64,000 nt of DNA from Hydractinia symbiolongicarpus (taxonomy: Eukaryota; Cnidaria; Hydrozoa; Anthoathecata; Hydractiniidae): positions 23,957,851-24,021,850 of the forward strand of contig NC_079877.1 in the NCBI RefSeq assembly GCF_029227915.1. The letters are read 5' to 3'. A model generated the notes under the pieces. The model had not been told where the DNA came from, did no database searches, and saw only the letters and a program-made list of their open reading frames with translations. Of the stretch, positions 56,201 to 64,000 are shown in pieces (positions within the stretch are counted from its first letter, which is position 1; every line of letters starts with the position of its first letter). Position numbers and translations under genes: made by a program.

Positions 56201-57332
56201 TCAATTGTTTCATATCATGCAATAATAGAGTAATTATATCTACCAGACTGACGTGCATGAAAATTCCATGTTTGAAGCCATTGTTCAATCTACACTTTAT
56301 CTAAAATTCTTCCGTTTTCTACGTGCACAGTTTTTTACGAACTATCTCAATCACTAAATAAACGTAAACATTCAGAACTTGAATTCGATAAATTCTAAAC
56401 TTGTGATTTGAATGGTCTGGGCTATATAAAGCAATAACTGAAAAAACAACAACTCTTTCTAACTTTTTTTTCTTTAAAAAATGTTACAAATCTGTGTCCT
56501 CGCTTAGTCTTGTTAGAGTTCTCTGCTGACCGCAATCTTTTTTGTATGACACGCAAGTAAACAGTGTTGTTTTTCTTTATAAATAACAACAATATTTTAT
56601 GGACAGCTGTGAAAAACAATTTTATTGAAGCAAAAAAACTTTTTTAGGAAATTTGGTTTGAAAATAAGAAACTTGATTGTGTTGTGTTTTGAAACTATGG
56701 TGATATATAGTGTTAATGGTAATAACAAGATCTTCAAAAATTAGATCTTAACATGGAGATGGAGATTTTTTAGCATTTCGAGGTTTTTGAGGCTCATTTT
56801 CTTATAAAAAAAACATGTGTAACTAACTTGTATTCAGTCCATGTCTGATTTGTTTAGAAAAAGGAGATGATTTACTAAAAATGAGTAAAAAAGTTTCAAA
56901 ACTGTTTCCAACCGATGCAAATCTGTTTTACATATTTGGTAACGCACTGGGAAAGGCTGGCAAACTGGAGGTTAGCTTTGCGCTTTTGTTTAATTTTGAT
57001 TCGATATTTCAAATGTGAAGTTTAAAAATGAGTTTTTTTGCAGGCTTCGATACCATACATGAAAAAATCGATTCAACTTCAACCAGATAATTCACACGCA
57101 CATGGTAACCTGGGTAAGTGTATGTTGCTAGGGTGACATGAATGTTGCTATGGCGACACGACTCTCACACGTTCCCCTTTTTTGATGTTTTTCAGGTGTG
57201 GTATTTCACCGACTTGAAAGGTACGAAGAAGCTGAAAAATATTATTTGGAATCAATACGTTTGAATCCTGGTAACAAATTCACCCAAGATAATTATAAAA
57301 AACTTAAAAAAGTTTTGACTGAAAGGAAATAA
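47202..57332 (+). CDS. TMTC4: Transmembrane O-mannosyltransferase TMTC4
   Basis: Eighteen coding exons join in phase: 47202-47738, 48015-48102, 48195-48292, 48479-48565, 48950-49096, 49379-49581, 50023-50197, 50577-50633, 50808-50879, 51120-51199, 51558-51609, 51684-51739, 52537-52600, 53129-53206, 53298-53412, 56858-56970, 57044-57113 and 57196-57332, giving 742 residues (human 741). TMTC1-4 are ER multipass enzymes that O-mannosylate cadherins. The N-terminal half is hydrophobic, with the luminal FDDN (58-61), NDFWG (82-86) and SHKSYRPLTVLTYRLNY signatures, then GRADLICG, FAKEQGITVL, PWWLCFDWSMGCVP and RVGFVVAERNLYLSSIGF. The C-terminal part from residue 489 is a TPR array (VHYNIGKCHQDGG, PMNNLGNIYK, ATGWMNLGTVKADLKKK, AYYNWGNL, HAHGNLGVVFH). 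AATAAA is at 57649-57654. Exon 50577 has a tandem-duplicated 3' end, and the 53413-56857 intron contains an antisense transposon-like ORF. Confidence 0.95.
50602..50709 (+). repeat. 54-bp tandem duplication of an exon end and splice donor
   Basis: TGGTTGTACTATTCACAATT and the following 34 bases occur at 50602 and again at 50656. The first copy contains the end of TMTC4 exon 50577-50633 and its donor CAT|GTAAGT. The second copy has CAT|GTAAAT. The reading frame stays open through both copies, so use of the second donor would insert exactly 18 residues. Confidence 0.9.
54000..55970 (-). pseudogene. Antisense remnant of a widespread transposon-like ORF with CXC-type Cys-rich end
   Basis: Minus-strand pieces in N-to-C order: 55964-55662 (TAKLWISCLKYIATIKKYMI and YAKSARLYL), 55489-54863 (a 208-residue open stretch with SEQHVEMGAARRPKDYTDCK, ASVIVNPTMLFTRLVAIA and ELTQEPMSLFKHGLMRKH), 54444-54259 (WQEHHEDVYFFQERLD) and 54346-54110 (IKCNCKANSKSPCSTNLCSC, then RKHGLSC). 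The order matches a repetitive ORF common in cnidarian and arthropod genomes, ending in a tesmin-like Cys-rich motif. Frame changes and stops show decay. The mobile superfamily is not assigned. It lies inside the largest TMTC4 intron. Confidence 0.6.
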
Positions 57333-57627
57333 CTTGTAATATCAGGCATACGTACCGACACCATTACAACTTTTTTAAGTTCGGGAAAAACTCTGTAAAC
57401 GACTGTTTCAGCATAGCAAGGGGAAATTTGGTTCTATGGCTGGTTCCTGGCGTTATAAAGTAAAGATTAAAATTGCGAAGTTTTTAGCTTGTTTTAGTTT
57501 TTTTGGCCAACTTCATCTCTAAGATGCTTCTTAGATTTATGTCAGATATCTCACTAGGGTAAAAAAAACTGCTAATCAAACTAGAATGCATTGTAGAGTA
57601 GTCGATTTTGACGCATTTATATACTTA

Positions 57628-57654
57628 TTTATTTTTCTAGAATCTTTCAATAAA
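57628..57654. terminator. Back-to-back polyadenylation signals of convergent genes
   Basis: AATAAA on the plus strand at 57649-57654 fits the TMTC4 3' end. AATAAA on the minus strand at 57633-57628 fits the downstream zinc-finger gene, whose stop is at 58068. The two 3' ends would nearly touch or overlap. Confidence 0.45.
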
Positions 57655-58067
57655 ATTGATGTATATTTTTGAAAAAAGAGCTCTTGTTGGCTATTGTTAA
57701 TTTCGCGGATTTTTCTTTAATTACGCAATGAATTTTCTTGACAAAAGAACGCTTGTTTTGTGACTTAATGTTCAAAATGCAAAATTAAGATAACTTATTC
57801 TTCATAAAAAAGAGTCCTAATCGCAAACATTAGTTCTGCAATTCCTCTGTCGCAAAAATAAGTTTCACACTCTTGTGTTGCAGACAAACAAGCGGGTTTT
57901 TTTTCTGGTGACAGTTTTAGCTTTAAAACAAGTAATGGAAAAAGGTAATTAGAAATGCACCAATAAAAGAAACATGCTTCCACAAAAACCAGAAAAATAT
58001 TTTGTTGAAACAACTGTCAGAAAAGGTCAAACGCAAAAATTATTGGAACAGAAAATCCAAACAAGAG

Positions 58068-61000
58068 TTACTGTTGAGCAACTAGTATTTGCACCATATC
58101 GCCATTATGCATGCCGCCATTATGCATAGCGCCATTATGTTCCACTAATGAGTTATTCATGATTGGTTGAGAAATTGTTGTATGGATATTGTAAACACTG
58201 GTTTCCGCCTGTGACGCTAAACTAGGTAAATTTGTCATTGCACCATTTTCTTCTGTCAGATTTCGCAGTTCCTCCTCGCCGACAGCTAATGTTGGTATAT
58301 TCGATGTATTTTGCAGATCAGCTGGGTCATTTTTGTCCAGGTTTTTTTGCGAATTCCCGTCTTCGCGTTGAACAAGTTGAACGATAATCTGATTTGGAGT
58401 CTCCTGACCCGGAACTAGTTTCCTTTTAGGTTCATTTTTAGCCGGTCTACCGGTCGCGTACGGTTTTTTTCGATTCGGATTCGTGTGTGTTCGCAAGTGT
58501 ACGAAAAGTTGTGCATTTGTAATGAACGCCCTCTGACAGTATTCACAAACAAAATCTTTTTCTCCAGTATGTATTTTTATATGAACATGCAAGTTTCCTT
58601 TCTGCGCAAAACTGCGACCACAAAATTCACACTTGTAAGGTTTCTCACCGGTATGAGTTCGTTGATGGATTTTCAAATGAGTACGATGAACGAATTCCGA
58701 GCCGCACAGCTCGCACTTATACAACTGAAAAGGTTGCCGGCGGCGTGCTACATAACTTCTGCCTCGATTTCTTGAAGCCTCGATATCATTATGGACAAAA
58801 TGGTGTAAGTATTTCATGCCACCTTCGGCATTTCCATTACCAGCAATTTGTGAATACATTTGCGTTTTAGCATTCTCGATATTTTCCACTGAACAGGATT
58901 GTGTCTGCTGTGATGATGCTGTCTCTGTAGTGTCTTCGTCGTCGACCATAAAGCCAGCTTTTTGCAGTTGCGCATAGGTAACCAATTTGATGTCTTCCTG
59001 CTCGAGATCACTAACCGTTTTGGGCTGCTTACTTAACTGAAATATAATATAAAAAATTTTTTCAACGCATCCCATTATTGGGTCTATAAAATAAAAGGGA
59101 TGACAATTTTTATTCAATTTGTTTTGGTACGACTGCATACAAGGAATTTAATATTGTCGGCTACAGAACGAGTTCCATAAGACGAACAGTCTTTACAATA
59201 TCACAAATACATATCCATGATTACCACAAGATATGCCGAAAATTGATTGTTTTTTAATATAATTTTTGTTTTTCAATATAATTTTTGCAATAAGGTTCTA
59301 AAGCTCACATACACAGGAAATAAGGTAATAGAAAATGTAAAGCTAATGGGAAGTGAATTGTTCAAATATGTTCAAATACAACCAGTTATTATGACGCAGT
59401 GTTTCATAATTAAACAGATTTTTAGGTTTATAAGATTATATACATACTTCGGTTAACTTCTCTACCAAATCAACTCCCTCTAAGCCATTGATAGAAATAC
59501 TATTTTCATCTGTCTGCAATGCTCCACGCTTTACACGAACAACAAAAACATCGACATCTTCCTCAACATTTTCTGTATGACCCAAAACTTCTATCTACAA
59601 AGAAATATTGAAAACAATATTAATGAAGCTTTACACAAATATTGGAGGCAAAATCAAAGCGCATCTTCCGATTAATTTGTTATTAGAAGTTATATACATG
59701 TTACGTCTGTTGGTAATTTTGATTCATGACTTAAGACCTAATTTTTTAAACCGAGCCCTCGTTTAAAGAACCACCTGTGATTTTTTGACATCTTAAGGTA
59801 GCTGCAGAAAATAATTTACTGCATTGCATTAATTTTTAAGAATTATGTTCAAAACTCCTTGCTTTCATACAAATTAGATCCAGTCACTAAAAGTCCATCA
59901 TAAAAATAGGGCAAACAGCAGTAAACAAGAAACTATTTTTGATGTTATAGTATTTCTTGTCTGTATAATGGACAAAAACTTGATATGAGGCTGGCTCCTT
60001 GCGAAGCTTTTCTTATTGACAACTATCTATACAATTTTGGGTTTTGATGTTGGGTTTGTTCCCCTACCCTGAGTTAAGTTTAAACCAGCAACATTTATGT
60101 AATTAACATACGTTTTTCCATGATAGCATGGGATGGGCATGGTATATTACCAACTTTCCACTCTGATGTAGACTGTATTAGTTCTCTAAACTGAAACTTC
60201 TCTGCAGCAAGCCTGACCTTATCACCTTGTGTCTTTCTCAACCTCTAGGATTTTTGGCCGGAACTATCAGTTATTCACACTTTATAACCCTATTACCCTC
60301 CATCATTTTCTTCCAAATGTAGGATATTTATCAAAACATGTAGCCAAACGACAAACTTTAAAATGAACTTACCTCTGGTTTTCCTTTCTCCAAATAGTCT
60401 TGAAGCAGGTCGGAACAATTTTGTAATTCGTCTTCTGGTGTCCATGTCTCTTCCCATTGTATTTTAAAGTATTTCTTCCCATCCTTAAACATGGATGCAA
60501 ATCATTTTTTAATGATAGACAAATAAACACACTTCCATCCAGTCTTACATCGAAAGAAATTATCAGAAAATTAATTTTCTTATGTAAACAAAAATTAGAA
60601 CATTTTTTTATTTAAGTAGTTATTTCAAAGTCACAGATTTTGTGCTTTTGGAATTCAAGATTAAATATTCAATTTAAAAACCTTTGAATCACGGTTTATG
60701 TGAATTAAAATGCAAAAAAGGTTTTAGGTGGGTGTTTTTCAACTTTAGAATTTTCCCCTTCAAATTACTTGTTTAACTTCTTAATGGATTTTTGGTTTCA
60801 CAGCTTCCCGGATTCATGGCGAACCTGTTCTGCCCGGATAATGAACATTGGCCTGATTAAGTATGGCAGCTTGTCCCAGTTAAGAACAGGACAGAAAATA
60901 CATAATCAGGGCAACATAATCAGGACAGGCTTATTACTCAAAAAATATTTTTTGGCACTTATAAAAGGAACATAATCAGGGCAGGCCAGTTTATATACGA

Positions 61001-62129
61001 CAGTCTAATATTATTTCTCACTTATTATAGAACGAACATAATTGGGGCAGACCGACTTATGTATGACAGTCAAATTTTATTTGAGACTTATAGAAAGAAC
61101 GTAATCAGGGCCGACGGGCTTATGTATAACATTTTTATATTATTTCTCACTTATTATAGAATGCACATAATCTGGGAAGGCCGGCTTATGTATGACAGTC
61201 AAATATTATTCGAGACTTATTGAACAAATATAATCAGGGCCCATGATTTGTCATCATTTCTGACAAGCAAATAACCCTGGTAGCAAAGTTGTTGTTGTTC
61301 TCAAATAAAACGAATTTCGTGGCAAATACTAAATTTTGGGATTCGCAAGTTTAATATTTTTTCACCAAACTTAATTCCTGCAAAAAGAATAATTTAGGTT
61401 CCATGAAATTTAGTTACTTTATGTTGAAGTGTATTTACTACAAGAGTAGTTTATAGAATTACATCGATACTTTTTTCTTTCGCTATGTCTAGTTTTTAGG
61501 GGTGTTCTATCTTCCAAAAAATGTTTAATTCACAAAAGTTCAAAGAAAATGACAATCACAGCCTGCCTGGCCAGCCATTATATCAGCGTTCATAAATGCG
61601 GTCACCATGACATAACCAGTGCAAAAAGAACATAATCGGACCATGCGTACATAATCTGGCTGTCCCGGTTGTAAACAGGCCGTTTTCGCAATCTGGGCAG
61701 AACAAACCCACTCTATACGTTGGACATAAAATTTGGTTTAATTCACCTATGTCTGCAAAGTTTATTTTTAAGAAGAGCTAACCTACACTAACCTGAAAAA
61801 ACCTCTTGACTTGACTTGCTTGGGATAAAATGCACGAAGCAAAACAGCAGAGCAGATTGATAGCGATATCATTAAAACAAATTCACGAATACATTTTGTT
61901 TACTTATTTACTTATTGAGAAAAATAAAATTCAAATGAGTCATCTCGGAACTCGCAATAAGCACGCGGTAATACAGGAGGCACAGAACTACTACAAACGA
62001 GTAGGATCCTAAATATTATACCTCCTTCAGGTAATCGCCAGTTATTTTCTTTGCCTTTAAGTGTTTTCCAATGTCTATGGTTGCAGCGTTAGCACAAGAA
62101 CAGCAGAAATCTCCTTTGGCCTCGGCCAT
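58068..62129 (-). CDS. C2H2 zinc-finger protein with chromo-like N-terminal segment
   Basis: Four exons in phase 0: 62129-62022, 60483-60373, 59594-59448 and 59036-58068, 444 residues. Exon 1 carries a Cys-rich start (MAEAKGDFCCSCANAA). Exon 2 encodes KKYFKIQWEETWTPEDELQN followed by CSDLLQDYLEK, which has the Tyr-x-x-x-x-Trp...Thr-Trp-x-Pro-x-x-x-Leu pattern of a chromodomain. Exon 3 is acidic. The last exon has three tandem C2H2 fingers with TGEKPY-type linkers at about residues 230-306 (YKCELCGSEFVHRTHLKIHQ first), then a basic stretch and a long Asn/Gln/Thr-rich tail ending in HNGAMHNGGMHNGDM repeats. It is probably a nuclear DNA-binding regulator; no specific orthologue is recognised. 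An element with internal repeats (60800-61710) lies in intron 1. The start ATG is in a good context and follows no other in-frame ATG. Confidence 0.8.
60810..61715. mobile_element. Element with inverted ends and about 60-bp internal tandem repeats
   Basis: GTTCTGCCCGGAT near 60828 is inverted near 61695 (CTGGGCAGAAC). Between them a unit of about 57-62 bp (CATAATCAGGGC-GGCC-GCTTATGTATGACAGTCAAA) recurs at about 60970, 61030, 61088, 61146 and 61208 with decay. Non-coding. It lies in intron 1 of the zinc-finger gene. The exact ends and target duplication could not be fixed. Confidence 0.55.
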
Positions 62130-62624
62130 TTCGTTCAATCAACAAAAAAAGAAAAAAACTAAGCAAGAAAGCAAGAAATCAATCAATTCATCAATAAGCA
62201 TAAGAAAACAGTGAATTCGAGGTAAAAAAATTCGAGTAGATGGACCTTAAACCTATTTATTCCAGCGACGAAGTCTGTATGCACCTTAATTGGACAAAAC
62301 ATAAAAAATTAGCGACTTTAATCTGGTTCTAAAGCCTTAAGCAGCGTGCACGATGATCCGTGGTCAGATAGTTTATAGAATTCGTGAGTTACTATTGGCA
62401 ACTTTTTTTATACCGTTCATGTAATCACGTATTATGACCTTTGAGCTAAGTCGAGGTAAAATCTGAATGTACACACTCGCGCTGTTGAGTGAAAAGGCTA
62501 GAAAGCCATTGTTTTCCAAGAACGATTGCGTTATTGACATTCATTGACTTAATGATGAGATGAGATAATAATACTGCTCGGAATTATATTTATAAAAATT
62601 GTTCTTTGCCTTAAATAAGCAAAA
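62130..62624. promoter_or_regulatory. Divergent intergenic region between zinc-finger gene and ACSL-like gene
   Basis: About 495 bp separate the two start codons on opposite strands, so it probably contains two divergent promoters. No specific element is identified. Confidence 0.4.
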
Positions 62625-62875
62625 ATGGCGGAGAAGAAGTTCACTTCAATAGAAACTCTAGCACTATACACGTGCCATATTATTGGGTGGTTTTGGAATG
62701 TGTTTACGTTTTATCCATGGTTTTATTTAAGTGGAAATTTTAAAAAACCTCGATTTGGGAAAATTCAAGCAAAGTCTGTATCCTCTTCGCCTGCTGGTCC
62801 TTATCGTAATTTAAATCATTTCGATAAATTAATATCCGGATTTGGTAAAGTGAAAACATTAGATGTTTTGTTTCG
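62625..62875 (+). CDS. Long-chain acyl-CoA synthetase (ACSL3/4-like), first coding exon only
   Basis: The ORF starts at ATG 62625 and runs to TTTCG|GTTAGT at 62875 (83 codons plus 2 bases). It has an N-terminal hydrophobic anchor (HIIGWFWNVFTFYPWFYL), then KIQAKSVSSSPAGPYRNLNH and KVKTLDVLFR. The lysine-x-lysine, Pro-x-x-x-Tyr-Arg and Leu-Asp-x-x-Phe spacing matches the start of ACSL3/ACSL4, which activate long-chain and arachidonic-type fatty acids on ER or lipid-droplet membranes. The AMP-binding domain must lie in later exons outside the window, as no further exon was recognised up to 64000. Confidence 0.65.
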
Positions 62876-64000
62876 GTTAGTAATTTATCCTCCTGCTGTT
62901 TCTGTGTCATTAGGTCACTATTGAAATATGTCATGTTGTGTCTTGAAGTTCCTTACTATATATATATATATACTATATAGAGAATTGAATTCAATTCCTA
63001 ATACCCCTTTTTTGCAGCTAGTGTACCAAATTAGCCCCACTCTCCGGCCAGTCAGGGATTCGGCGATTCGGTTCAGCTTTGTTGCCGTAGTGATGATTGA
63101 CATTTTGCTTAATTGACGAATCACATTTATGCTACATCCGCCATTTTTAAAATCTCGCAGGGTGAAAACAAACCTAGTTCGTAGGGGGAAGAATGCTAAA
63201 AAATGTGGAAATGGAAGAATAATTAGCTAACGAAAGGTAGCCACAATAAAAATCTGTCTGGAAATTATGATTAGCTATCTAGATTTTGCTCCAAAAATAT
63301 CTTCGCTCAAACTTCCTAACATTGTTATTAAAACTGCAAAATGTGTCTAGCTTTGCTCTCTCCACATAAAATACGGAAACTTTTGACCTCCAAAAAAATT
63401 GTTATGACGTCAAACCGAATCGCTGAATAACCGCAAATTAGGGTATGATAGTCTAATTAGTGATCGGCTATTTGGGTGATTTATCTCTCTCTAGCTAAAA
63501 ACATTCTATAAAACCTTAAATGGCCCAAACATATTTTAAAAATATTTTTTTTAATTATTTGCACTGTCAGAAGATATAGCGTTTAGTTTCTTTTGCTTAA
63601 GAAAGCATGCGCTGTGTTACAGCTTTGTTGTTTTACAGCCACAGTTGCTTGTGTAAAAGGGCTAACATACCTGCGCAGCATATATTCAACATGGTGGTGC
63701 ATAGCCTAAAGAGTATTTCTCGTCTAATAAGCGGATCCAAAGACTTTTGACGTATGATATCTAGTCTCGCAAACCAAACTATAAAAAATTTTGCTGGAAT
63801 GAAGATGATCTAATGAGCAAGTTAACTTTAAAAAAACATAGTGCGACCTGACGTGGTTGTCAATGTTAAACTCGCAATATGTGTATGACTAACCTGTAGG
63901 TTATCTTCACAGTTCTCCTAATAACGCAACACTAAATATACCCAATTAATTTACACACAACACAATATTTACCACTATTATAAACACAATGATTTCACCA
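62876..64000. other. Presumed first intron of the ACSL-like gene
   Basis: No exon recognised. It has a short TA microsatellite at about 62957-62977 and otherwise AT-rich unique-looking sequence. Confidence 0.45.

Overview
This window is nuclear DNA from an animal with intron-rich genes. It is AT-rich, with about ten protein genes in 64 kb, spliced orthologues of conserved metazoan proteins, long introns, and dense remnants of DNA transposons, a LINE, Helitrons and MITEs. The genes include a GABPA-like ETS factor, TM2D3, TXNDC15, V-ATPase subunit A, TMTC4 and an ACSL3/4-like start. Base composition and the style of the repetitive ORFs suggest an early-branching invertebrate, most likely a cnidarian and perhaps a hydrozoan. 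That placement is an inference, because no lineage-specific marker was identified.

Left part (1-25.4 kb). An OTU-like ORF that lacks the expected catalytic histidine lies next to a broken transposon-type zinc finger. An intronless paraoxonase-like gene follows (1888-2982). Positions 4.1-8.7 kb form a transposon graveyard: a tRNA-like SINE piece, a pogo-type transposase remnant, a LINE 3' end, abutting Helitrons and a hAT-like transposase remnant. A small secreted PAN/Apple gene is on the minus strand (9092-10255). A GABPA-like gene (14112-20643, plus) has PNT and ETS domains. Its introns hold a TTAA-flanked MITE, an approximately 18-bp minisatellite of about 920 bp and a 46-bp tandem repeat. 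More transposon remnants lead to an intronless condensation-fold acyltransferase gene (23920-25356), whose 5' end is partly duplicated just upstream.

Middle part (25.4-47.2 kb). A foldback element with a 7-bp target duplication (27937-28782) precedes a tight minus-strand pair. The last coding exon of TM2D3 ends in TAA, and one base later comes an in-frame ATG of an uninterrupted TXNDC15 ORF. TM2D3 is head-to-head with ATP6V1A (plus), which I could reconstruct exon by exon to about 620 codons. Its introns carry a TA-flanked MITE with a mini-Helitron nested inside, and a repeat shared with a TM2D3 intron.

Right part (47.2-64 kb). TMTC4 has 18 coding exons and 742 residues. One exon end and its splice donor are tandemly duplicated, and an antisense transposon-like ORF sits in its largest intron. 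TMTC4 converges tail-to-tail on a minus-strand zinc-finger gene with a chromo-like N-terminal segment (58068-62129). That gene is head-to-head with the first coding exon of an ACSL3/4-like gene, which continues past the window.

Functionally the genes are unrelated housekeeping and membrane or secretory genes. The notable features are the TM2D3/TXNDC15 arrangement, the well-defined small transposons with readable termini and target sites, and the duplicated splice donor. Exon coordinates come from reading splice sites and checking phase by hand, so single-base errors are possible.
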